From the NCBI GenBank assembly GCA_900553675.1, contig USEH01000042.1:1-13502 (forward strand): a stretch of 13,502 bases of DNA. Direction: 5' to 3'. Source of the DNA: an uncultured Ruminococcus sp. (GTDB lineage Bacteria; Bacillota; Clostridia; Oscillospirales; Ruminococcaceae). The position numbers were made by a program, and so were the translations under genes. Below the pieces are notes generated by a model. That model searched no databases. It saw only the letters and a list, made by a program, of their open reading frames with translations, and was not told the DNA's origin. Shown piece after piece: positions 7,167-13,344 of this stretch. Position 1 is the first letter of the stretch; each line of letters begins with the position of its first letter.

Positions 7167-7890
7167 ATGTTGGAACAGCTGAAAAAAGAAGTTTACGAGG
7201 CTAATATGCTTCTGCCGAAGTATGGGCTTATCACCTTTACGTGGGGCAACGTTTCGGGAATCGACCGCGAAAAGGGGCTTATTGTAATCAAGCCCTCAGG
7301 CGTTGAGTATGACGTTATGAAGCCTGAGGACATGGTTGTTGTTGACCTTGATGGCAAGGTGGTGGAGGGCGACCTCAATCCGTCGTCGGACACTCCCACC
7401 CACATCGAATTTTACAAGGCATTTCCGAATATCGGCGGCGTTACCCACACCCATTCCACCTGCGCGACCTCGTTTGCTCAGGCAGGAAAGGGCGTTCCCG
7501 CGCTCGGTACCACTCACGGCGATTATTTCTACGGCCCGTTCCCCTGCACCCGCCGGATGACGCCGGAGGAGATCGCCGGGGAATACGAGAAGGAAACCGG
7601 AAACGTGATCGTCGAGACCTTTGGGGGCAGGGACCCCGATCAGATTCTTCAAGGACAAGGACCCGGATGCTATACCCGCAGTGCTGGTTCATTCGCACGG
7701 TCCGTTCACATGGGGCAAGGACCCGATTGATTCGGTTCACCACTCGGTAATCTTAGAGGAGTGCGCAAAGATGGCACTCAATGCCTTTGCGCTGAATCCG
7801 GGACTTCAGTCTATGCAGCAGGAGCTTTTGGATAAGCATTATCTGCGCAAGCACGGCGCAAACGCCTACTACGGTCAGAAGAAGAAATAA
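7167..7890 (+). pseudogene. araD: L-ribulose-5-phosphate 4-epimerase, frameshifted
   Basis: The sequence follows AraD closely: [45 protein letters not shown] (Asp75), zinc ligands His94 and His96 in [31 protein letters not shown]. After ETF (residues 150-152) the frame continues for 35 unrelated residues to a stop at 7730. The rest of the protein ([23 protein letters not shown], then LDKHYLRKHGANAYYGQ) resumes in the next frame and ends at 7890. The 28 nt at 7623-7650 account exactly for the shift: deleting them gives [16 protein letters not shown], the normal family spacing. The third zinc His lies after the break, so the 187-aa product would be inactive. AraD interconverts L-ribulose-5-P and D-xylulose-5-P in arabinose use. 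The break may be an assembly join rather than a real mutation. Start: AAAGGA at 7151-7156. Confidence 0.85.
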
Positions 7891-7905
7891 ATTTTCGACA
7901 TCATT

Positions 7906-7946
7906 GAGAGATGTGCAGATTTCCGCGCATCTCTCTTTTATTTTTT
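7906..7946 (+). terminator. Intrinsic terminator after araD
   Basis: GAGAGATGTGC (7906-7916) pairs with GCGCATCTCTC (7925-7935), one G-U pair, 8-nt loop, followed by TTTTATTTTTT. The centre GCAGATTTCCGC matches ACAGATTTCTGC of the terminator at 4999-5034 in 10 of 12 positions. Confidence 0.9.
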
Positions 7947-7967
7947 GAGAAGAGGATATGCCAGCCA

Positions 7968-7988
7968 CAATGACACATTCTGTCATTG
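7968..7988. promoter_or_regulatory. Perfect dyad, possible operator
   Basis: CAATGACA-cattc-TGTCATTG: an 8-bp perfect inverted repeat with a 5-nt centre, between the araD terminator and the LexA-controlled promoter. It has no T tract, so it is not a terminator. It could be a regulator binding site or a boundary feature of the phage-like element. About 100 nt of unremarkable, then A-rich, sequence follows up to the promoter. Confidence 0.35.
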
Positions 7989-8090
7989 CAATTTCCGGGT
8001 TGCGCACTAACCTTCCTATCCCCGCAGGAGTCGGACAGACAATTACCCACCCCAAAAATCAAAAAAAATAAAAAAATTTCCCCAAACCCC

Positions 8091-8121
8091 TTGACATTTT
8101 CAAAAAAATGAGTATTATAAT
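8091..8121 (+). promoter_or_regulatory. Promoter of the phage-like operon and leader RNA
   Basis: TTGACA (8091-8096) is followed after 16 nt by TATTAT (8113-8118); an overlapping TATAAT (8116-8121) has a longer 19-nt spacing. Transcription would start near 8125, inside or just before the LexA box. Confidence 0.75.
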
Positions 8122-8125
8122 AATT

Positions 8126-8139
8126 AGAACATACGTTCT
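8126..8139. promoter_or_regulatory. LexA (SOS) box
   Basis: AGAACATACGTTCT has perfect 5-bp arms around a 4-nt centre and matches the core of the Gram-positive LexA/DinR consensus CGAACRNRYGTTYC at all twelve central positions (GAAC R N R Y GTT Y); only the flanking bases differ. It sits at the expected transcription start of the promoter at 8091-8121, where bound LexA would block transcription. This implies induction of the downstream phage genes by DNA damage. Confidence 0.75.
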
Positions 8140-8196
8140 CAGCACTCCGCACGACCTTCAAAAAAAGGTCAACCTATTTCATCGCGGAGCGCCTGA
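8139..8196 (+). ncRNA. Structured leader RNA upstream of the packaging operon
   Basis: The transcript folds into a long stem: TCAG-C-A-CTCCGC (8139-8150) against GCGGAG-C-G-C-CTGA (8184-8196) with one A-C mismatch and one bulged C, enclosing a hairpin GACCTT (8153-8158) / AAGGTC (8165-8170). It begins at the end of the LexA box and is followed 10 nt later by an intrinsic terminator, so the promoter would yield a discrete RNA of about 120 nt unless the terminator is bypassed. It may be a small SOS-induced RNA or an antitermination leader. I do not recognise a known RNA family. Confidence 0.5.
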
Positions 8197-8205
8197 ACCA
8201 TTTGC

Positions 8206-8247
8206 AAAGAGCGGAAAGCTTGTCAGACTTTCCATAGCTCTTTTTTT
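8206..8247 (+). terminator. Intrinsic terminator or attenuator between promoter and packaging genes
   Basis: AAAGAGC-GGAAAG (8206-8218) pairs with CTTTCC-ATA-GCTCTTT (8228-8243), a 13-bp stem with a 3-nt bulge, followed by seven T (8241-8247). It lies between the LexA-controlled promoter and all phage genes, so late expression needs read-through. Confidence 0.7.
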
Positions 8248-8255
8248 GTTGCTTA

Positions 8256-8296
8256 AAAGCCTGCTTGCACAAACCTGCTTGTGTACAGCAGGCTTT
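8256..8296 (+). promoter_or_regulatory. Two-part hairpin just before the RBS of the first phage gene
   Basis: AAAGCCTGCT (8256-8265) pairs perfectly with AGCAGGCTTT (8287-8296), and inside it GCACAA (8267-8272) with TTGTGT (8279-8284). CCTGCTTG occurs twice (8260-8267, 8274-8281), so AGCAGG could pair with either copy, giving two exclusive folds. The AAAGG of the RBS follows directly (8299-8303). There is no T tract; a role in translation or antitermination is inferred. Confidence 0.45.
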
Positions 8297-8317
8297 GGAA
8301 AGGAAGTGCTTTTTCAG

Positions 8318-8641
8318 TTGGACAACAAAGCGTTTATTTGCGGCGGCTGCGGCAATAGGCTGCGCGAACCCTCCGAGTCGAACGGCAGATTCGTCTGCCC
8401 TGAATGCGGCTGCGACGGGCTGGCTGACGCAAGGGTCTGCTCTGTGTGCGGCGAAATCCTCCCCGAATCAGAGTTTGAGGACGGTGACGGCGAGCTTTGC
8501 GGAAATTGCCGCAGGGCTGCGCAGCACTTTTTCAGGCTGTTTCTGGGAAAATGGTTCACCCGCGCGGAGGTGAACTATCTCAATAAGGTCTATGAGGGGC
8601 GCGACTTGGGCGAAGGAATCGAAAGGTTCGGCACTGTATGA
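8318..8641 (+). CDS. Small zinc-ribbon protein at the head of the packaging operon
   Basis: Starting at TTG 8318 the protein has 107 aa; AGGAAG at 8301-8306 gives an 11-nt spacer. An open frame extends upstream to 8108 but crosses the terminator and leader structures and has no SD, so it was not used; GTG 8306 is too close to the SD. Four CxxC pairs (Cys8/11, 27/30, 41/44, 61/64) indicate two zinc ribbons, and a basic/aromatic tail contains FLGKWFTRAEVNYLNKVYEG. The stop overlaps the start of the small terminase gene (ATGA), indicating translational coupling. DNA or RNA binding is likely from the fold; a role in packaging, late gene control or antitermination is a guess from position. No specific family recognised. 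Confidence 0.65.
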   Translation: MDNKAFICGGCGNRLREPSESNGRFVCPECGCDGLADARVCSVCGEILPESEFEDGDGELCGNCRRAAQHFFRLFLGKWFTRAEVNYLNKVYEGRDLGEGIERFGTV

Positions 8642-9069
8642 CGGCTATTGGCACTCAGGACAGAAACAGGATATACTCGGAATACCAGTCGGCTAAAAAC
8701 TACCGCGCAGTTGCAAGGGATAACGGAATTTCGGACTCAACCGTGCGGCGGATAGTCCGCGAGGAAAATCTAAGGCGTTCTCCCGCTTCGGCAGACGCGG
8801 GATATTCCGGAATCGACGGCTTTTTAAAAGCCAAGCAGCCGGTTATTATCGGGCTGATAAACAAGTATCTGGCTGCGCTTTCGGATGACGAAAGAATCTC
8901 ATCGGCGACAATGCCCCAGATAGCCTCGGCGATGTCTACACTTGTGGAAAAGCTGACAGTTGATGCCCCCGACGACGCTACAGAAAGCATCGACCCTCTT
9001 TCGCAGAGCTTTATCGAGCTTGCTGCCCGTCTCGACGAGGAAAGACTTAAGAAGGCAGGGGAGGGGTGA
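8638..9069 (+). CDS. Phage terminase small subunit
   Basis: A 143-aa protein with an N-terminal helix-turn-helix (about residues 9-48: YRAVARDNGISDSTVRRIV), a middle helical region (about 60-100) and an acidic helical C-terminus. Small terminases recognise the packaging site on phage DNA and form rings that load the large subunit. The assignment rests on the HTH, the size and its position directly before the large terminase, which starts 4 nt after the stop. The start overlaps the stop of the zinc-ribbon gene. A general HTH regulator is the alternative, but the context makes terminase much likelier. Confidence 0.8.
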   Translation: MTAIGTQDRNRIYSEYQSAKNYRAVARDNGISDSTVRRIVREENLRRSPASADAGYSGIDGFLKAKQPVIIGLINKYLAALSDDERISSATMPQIASAMSTLVEKLTVDAPDDATESIDPLSQSFIELAARLDEERLKKAGEG

Positions 9070-9073
9070 GAAA

Positions 9074-10285
9074 ATGTTCAGCGAAAAACAACTGAAAATC
9101 CTTGCCTTTCCCTATACCTCCTACTCGGCACTTATCTGCGACGGCGCGATACGCTCGGGCAAGACCCGCATTATGACGGTCGCTTATATCGACTGGGCAA
9201 TGCGGAGCTTTTCGGGAACGCGCTTTGGAATATGCGCTAAAACCATCGATTCCGCGGTCAAAAACATCATCCAGCCGTATATGGAAATGTATTGGTCGCG
9301 AAAAGACTACAAGCTTAAGTGGCGGCGCACCGATAAGGTCTTGGAGGTCAGCCGGGGAGATCGGACGAATTATTTTGAAGTGTTCGGCGGCTTGAACGAG
9401 GCAAGCTTTTCGCTTATTCAAGGGCGGACGCTCGGCGGTGTTCTTTTAGACGAGGTTGCGCTGATGCCCAAAAGCTTTGTTCAGCAGGCTATCGCCCGAT
9501 GTTCCGAGGAGGGAGCCAGACTATGGTTTTCCTGCAATCCCGACACACCGCAGCACTGGTTCTACAAGGAGTGGATCCAGCGCGCCGAGGAGCGCAACGC
9601 GCTTCACATCCGGTTCAGCTTAGAGGACAACCCATCGCTTTCGCAGGCTACCTTGGAACGGTATAAATCCTCCTACACCGGCGCGTTTTATGAGAGGTAT
9701 ATTTTAGGGCGGTGGACAGCCGCTGAGGGGCTTGTTTACGAACTTCCCGACGACGCTGTTACAGATGACATCCCTCATGGCGGGGAGTACTACATCTCCT
9801 GCGACTACGGCACCTTGAACCCATTTTCTGCGGGATTGTGGTGCTTGCGAGACGGCGTGGCGACGCGCATCGCGGAATACTATCACGACGGCAGAGAATC
9901 CGGCGTCCAGCTCACCGACGAGGAATATTATTCCGAGCTTGTAAGGCTTGCGGGAGACAGAGATATCCGCGCGGTGATAGCGGATCCGTCTGCAGCTTCG
10001 TTTATCACCCTTATAAAGCGAAAGGGCAGATTTCGGGTGAAAAAGGCGAGAAACGACGTTTTAAACGGAATCCGCCTGACCGCCTGTCTCATAAAAAACG
10101 GCAGGGTGAAGATTCATCGCAGCTGCAAGGACGCACTGCGCGAGTTTTCGCTATACCGCTGGGACTCCTCCGCCGAGACAGACAGGGTGATAAAGGAAAA
10201 TGACCATGCTATGGACGATATCCGCTATTTCTGCTACACCGTTATCAGACGCGCCGACGGCGCTTACTCAGGGGAATCTATTTGA
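9074..10285 (+). CDS. Phage terminase large subunit (PBSX/XtmB-like)
   Basis: From ATG 9074 (GGAGGGG just upstream) the product has 403 aa, normal for the PBSX-type family. The ATPase part shows Walker A GAIRSGKT (24-31), Walker B VLLDE (123-127, with catalytic Glu127) and coupling motif SCNPD (153-157). The C-terminal RNase H-like nuclease has acidic residues at expected places: CDYG (Asp244), ADPS (Asp304) and HAMDD (Asp381). The enzyme cuts concatemeric phage DNA and pumps it into the prohead through the portal. All key residues are present, so it appears intact. The stop overlaps the TTG start of the portal gene (TTGA), so the two are coupled. Confidence 0.93.
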   Translation: MFSEKQLKILAFPYTSYSALICDGAIRSGKTRIMTVAYIDWAMRSFSGTRFGICAKTIDSAVKNIIQPYMEMYWSRKDYKLKWRRTDKVLEVSRGDRTNYFEVFGGLNEASFSLIQGRTLGGVLLDEVALMPKSFVQQAIARCSEEGARLWFSCNPDTPQHWFYKEWIQRAEERNALHIRFSLEDNPSLSQATLERYKSSYTGAFYERYILGRWTAAEGLVYELPDDAVTDDIPHGGEYYISCDYGTLNPFSAGLWCLRDGVATRIAEYYHDGRESGVQLTDEEYYSELVRLAGDRDIRAVIADPSAASFITLIKRKGRFRVKKARNDVLNGIRLTACLIKNGRVKIHRSCKDALREFSLYRWDSSAETDRVIKENDHAMDDIRYFCYTVIRRADGAYSGESI

Positions 10286-11592
10286 AAGGATTTGATTTTA
10301 CGAAAACATATCAGGACTTAATTGAAATTATCGAAAGGGACGGCGGACCGGAGGGCTTTCTGCTTCCGGCGGTGGACGACTACCGCTCCGGAACTCAGTA
10401 CCGCACCTGCCTTGAAGCGCAGGAGTACTGGAAAAACCGCAATCCCACCATCGAAAAGTACCGCAGGCTTTTGTACACCGTAACCGGAAGCGCGGTCCCG
10501 GACAACTACTCTGCGGACTATAAGCTCGCTTCAAACGTGTATTTCCGCTTTGTGACCCAGACGGTGCAGTATCTTCTGGGCAGAGGGGTGAGGTTTGAAA
10601 ATCCCGAAACGGCAAAAAGGCTGGGCGAGGACTTTGATTTTAAGCTTCAGACAGCACTGACCTACGCCATAAACGGCGGCGCGGCATACGGTCTGATGAA
10701 CTACGACCGGCTGGAGGTTTTCGGGGCGGACGAATTTGTCCCGATATACGACGAGGAGACGGGTGCCTTACGTGCCGGAATACGCTTTTGGCAGCTGTCG
10801 GATGAAAAGCCGATGCGCCTTACCCTTTACACCGAGGACGGCTACACCGAATACATCTGCCGCGACGGCGAGCTTTCGGTGATGTCTCCCAAAAGACCCT
10901 ACAAGCAAAGCGTTGGGGTGATTGACGGGTTAGAGCCTATTATTACCGACGGCGGCAACTACTCATGCTTCCCGATTGTGCCGCTGTTTTCTCCGCGCGG
11001 ACAGTCTTCAATAGTCGGCTTCCGCAGACAGATAGACTGCCACGATCTTATAGAATCCGGCTACGCCAACGATATCGACGACGCTTCGCTGATATACTGG
11101 ACGATTTCCAACGCAGGCGGCATGGACGATATCGACCTTGCAAAGTTTATCCGCCATATGCGCACGGTGCGAGCGGCTGTTGTCGACGACGACGGAGCAA
11201 AGGCGGAGGCGCACACCGTTGATATGCCCTACCAAAGCCGCGAGGCAATACTCGACCGCTTGGAATCGGATATGTACAGGGATTTTATGGTGCTTAATAC
11301 CAACATAATCTCCTCCGGCAACAGCACAGCAACCGCTATAAAGGCTGCATACGAGCCGATGAACCTTTATTCAAATATGCTCGAAGCAAACGTCCGCCGG
11401 TTCATAAGGGGACTTATGAAGGTCATAGGAATCTCGGACGAGTTCAAGTTCCTGCGTTCCAGCATAGTAAATGATCTGGAAAAGGCAAGAACAATTCAGA
11501 CTAGGATTTCAACAGTGCTTATGCTCCGCGAGCTTTTCGGAGATGAAAGGATAAAGGAAATGGTGGAAAACATCTTAGCACAAGAGAGCTGA
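10282..11592 (+). CDS. Phage portal protein (SPP1 gp6-like)
   Basis: A 436-aa protein starting at TTG 10282, overlapping the terminase stop. The pattern fits the SPP1 gp6-type portal family: KLASNVYFRFVTQTVQYLLG near residue 90, then a wing region (FVPIYDEETGALRAGIRFW), the QIDCHDLIESGYANDIDD helix, ISSGNSTATAIKAAYEP in the stem/crown part, and a helical C-terminus. The portal forms the ring through which DNA enters the head and to which the terminase and connector bind. It appears full length, somewhat short for the family. A minor head protein gene normally follows but is absent; the interspersed repeat at 11603 begins 10 nt after the stop. Confidence 0.88.
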   Translation: MKGFDFTKTYQDLIEIIERDGGPEGFLLPAVDDYRSGTQYRTCLEAQEYWKNRNPTIEKYRRLLYTVTGSAVPDNYSADYKLASNVYFRFVTQTVQYLLGRGVRFENPETAKRLGEDFDFKLQTALTYAINGGAAYGLMNYDRLEVFGADEFVPIYDEETGALRAGIRFWQLSDEKPMRLTLYTEDGYTEYICRDGELSVMSPKRPYKQSVGVIDGLEPIITDGGNYSCFPIVPLFSPRGQSSIVGFRRQIDCHDLIESGYANDIDDASLIYWTISNAGGMDDIDLAKFIRHMRTVRAAVVDDDGAKAEAHTVDMPYQSREAILDRLESDMYRDFMVLNTNIISSGNSTATAIKAAYEPMNLYSNMLEANVRRFIRGLMKVIGISDEFKFLRSSIVNDLEKARTIQTRISTVLMLRELFGDERIKEMVENILAQES

Positions 11593-11602
11593 GCATATTG
11601 TC

Positions 11603-11829
11603 GCAAAAAATTAAAAGCTTTAGAGCCGGCCTTTCTCGAAAGGCTGGCAGGGTTAAGGGGCAGAGCCCTTGCGAGGTCGAGGGCGAGGAGCCCTCGTCGC
11701 TCCCCGCAGGGAGCGAAATCCCCAGCGAAGCGAAACGCAGGATGGGTAGAAGAAAAACAGTCCGGTGGACTGTTTTTTCGTAGGGAGACCCTCGTTGGGG
11801 GTCTCCCTATGGGCTCGCGGAGCGAGTCC
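11603..11829 (+). repeat. Interspersed structured repeat, copy A (multi-hairpin)
   Basis: This copy contains at least seven hairpins: GCCGGCCTTT/AAAGGCTGGC with loop CTCG (11625-11648); AAGGGGC/GCCCTT (11655-11670); CGAGGGC/GCCCTCG (11678-11696); CGCTCCC/GGGAGCG with loop CGCA (11698-11715); AAAAACAGTCC/GGACTGTTTTT (11753-11777); TAGGGAGACCC/GGGTCTCCCTA (11781-11809); and GGGCTCGC/GCGAGTCC (11811-11829). The order of shared blocks matches copy B at 13345. The CAGTCC hairpin has A- and T-runs on both sides and could terminate transcription in both directions. Short ORFs crossing it on the minus strand are likely spurious. It separates portal from scaffold within the head operon. Confidence 0.85.
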
Positions 11830-11843
11830 ATGACTGCACAAAC

Positions 11844-11871
11844 TTGTTGTTATTGCATATTTGGGTATATA
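11844..11871 (+). promoter_or_regulatory. Possible promoter for scaffold and capsid genes
   Basis: TTGTTG (11844-11849), 16 nt, TATATA (11866-11871); TATAGT (11868-11873) at 18 nt is an alternative. It would supply expression of the two downstream genes if copy A of the repeat terminates the upstream transcript. The match is only moderate. Confidence 0.4.
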
Positions 11872-11935
11872 GTCTTACGTAACCTCCCAAAAACATATCG
11901 CATCCCAAAAAACTAATGAAAGGAATCATTAATCT

Positions 11936-12466
11936 ATGTCATTAACCAGAAGAATGCTCAAAGAAATGGGCATTGAGGACGCCAATATAGAAAAAATCAT
12001 CGCAGCACACGCCGAAACCGTCGGAGCGCTTAAAAAGGCTCCGGCTGTTCCCGAGGTCGACTGGAAGTCTAAGTATGAGGAGCTTTGCGCCGATTACGAG
12101 GGCTACAAGCAGAGCGTGGAGCAGGAAAGGCTCAGGCAGAAAAAGGAAACTGTTCTGAGAGAGCTCTTAAAAGAATGCGGAGTTCTGCCGGAGTGCATTG
12201 AGCCTATTTTAAAAATCTCCTGCCCTGAGACAATCGACCTCGGCGAAGACGGCAACCCCGTTGATATCGACGGGATAAAGTGCGAAATAAGCGAGCATTG
12301 GAAGGCGTTTATACCAAAAACTGCGACGGTCGGAGCAAAGGTCGCCGCACCGCCCAAGGAAACGGGCGTTAAAACCTACACAAGGGAGGATATCCGCAGG
12401 ATGTCTCCCGAAGAAATCAACCGTAACTATTCAAAAATTATGGGCGATTTGAAAAATTCTAAATAA
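11936..12466 (+). CDS. Phage scaffold protein (GP20-like)
   Basis: A 176-aa acidic, helical protein placed directly before the major capsid gene, the usual place for a scaffold. Residues about 1-35 form a helical N-terminus (RRMLKEMGIEDANIEKIIAA), about 45-85 a coiled-coil-like charged segment (YEGYKQSVEQERLRQKKE), and the C-terminus (about 145-176) is short and basic-acidic mixed (YTREDIRRMSPEEINRNY), as seen in phage minor structural protein GP20-type scaffolds. Scaffolds guide capsid assembly and then leave the head. GAAAGGAA at 11917-11924 sets the start. The capsid gene follows after 18 nt, so the two are cotranscribed. Confidence 0.8.
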   Translation: MSLTRRMLKEMGIEDANIEKIIAAHAETVGALKKAPAVPEVDWKSKYEELCADYEGYKQSVEQERLRQKKETVLRELLKECGVLPECIEPILKISCPETIDLGEDGNPVDIDGIKCEISEHWKAFIPKTATVGAKVAAPPKETGVKTYTREDIRRMSPEEINRNYSKIMGDLKNSK

Positions 12467-12484
12467 TGAAAGGAAAATGTAATT

Positions 12485-13324
12485 ATGGCAGTAACTAATT
12501 TTATCCCCGAGCTTTGGAGCGCAAGACTTTTGGACGCGCTGGAAAAGACCCACGTTGCGGCAAACCTTGTAAACCGCGACTATGAGGGCGAAATACGCGG
12601 TCAGGGCGACACCGTCCACATCAATTCCATCGGTTCCATAACCGTTAAGGACTACGCCAAGAACACCGACATCTCCGCCCCCGAAACTCTTTCAACAACC
12701 GATCAGACCCTTGAAATCTCTCAGGCAAAGTACTTCAACTTCCAGATCGACGACGTTGACGCAGCTCAGGCGGCAGGCGACCTTATGGATAAGGCAATGC
12801 GCAAGAGTGCATATGCTCTTAAGGACGCTGCGGATTCCTATATTTTAGGCATTCTTGCAGCAGGAGCAGACACCGCAAATGTAATCGGCGCAGGCACAGC
12901 AGTTGCCCTTAATGCTTCAAATATCTATGAGAATATCGTTAAGCTCAGATTGCTTTTGGACAAGAACAACGTTCCCAACGAGGGCAGAACCCTTGTTATC
13001 CCGCCCGAGGCTTATGCGCTTTTGTTGCAGGATCAGCGATTTACTTCCGGCGGCGGAGCAATGGGCGAGGAAGCTTTAAGAAGCGGCTATATCGGCAGCG
13101 TTGCAGGCTTTGAGATTTACGAGTCGAATAATTGCGTTAAGAGCGGCTCTGCCTATACCATCACCGCTCAGGTGAAGTCGGCTTGTACCTATGCCGAGCA
13201 GATTGTCGAGACCGGCGCATATCGCCCCGAAAAGAGATTTGCCGACGCTGTAAAGGGTCTGCACGTCTATGGCGCAAAGGTCACTGACGGCAAGCAGATT
13301 GCAGCGCTCAAGTGTACTTTCTGA
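12485..13324 (+). CDS. Phage major capsid protein (P22 coat/gp5-like, HK97 fold)
   Basis: A 279-aa protein beginning NFIPELWSARLLDALEKTHV, then LVNRDYEGEI, GDTVHINSIGSITVKDY and an FQIDDVDAAQA segment, a pattern common in Firmicutes phage capsid proteins annotated as P22-coat-like. The central long helix (about 90-125, YALKDAADSYILGIL), the A-domain part with LVIPPEAYALLLQDQRF (about 170-190) and GSVAGFEIYESNN (about 203-215) fit the HK97 fold. It forms the icosahedral shell. It lies 18 nt after the scaffold gene, with AAAGGA at 12469-12474, and appears complete. Copy B of the interspersed repeat begins 20 nt after its stop. Confidence 0.88.
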   Translation: MAVTNFIPELWSARLLDALEKTHVAANLVNRDYEGEIRGQGDTVHINSIGSITVKDYAKNTDISAPETLSTTDQTLEISQAKYFNFQIDDVDAAQAAGDLMDKAMRKSAYALKDAADSYILGILAAGADTANVIGAGTAVALNASNIYENIVKLRLLLDKNNVPNEGRTLVIPPEAYALLLQDQRFTSGGGAMGEEALRSGYIGSVAGFEIYESNNCVKSGSAYTITAQVKSACTYAEQIVETGAYRPEKRFADAVKGLHVYGAKVTDGKQIAALKCTF

Positions 13325-13344
13325 TTCATAGCTATCCCTCAATA

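Noticed and set aside
7621..7890. Separate small gene starting inside araD
   Set aside because: Its sequence is the C-terminal third of AraD; it is the downstream half of the frameshifted gene.
8108..8317. Long N-terminal extension of the zinc-ribbon protein
   Set aside because: The extension would begin within the promoter's -10 region and read through the LexA box, leader stems and terminator, with no SD.
8384..8399. GGCAGA-TTCG-TCTGCC hairpin inside the zinc-ribbon gene
   Set aside because: It codes for the Cys-rich segment and is explained by codon constraint; no T tract or other regulatory sign accompanies it.
11496..11841. Minus-strand open frames across repeat copy A, and likewise across copy B (13076-13471)
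   Set aside because: They arise from the repeat (both contain PASLSRKAGSKAF) and have no SD or domain; they are spurious ORFs typical of such repeats.
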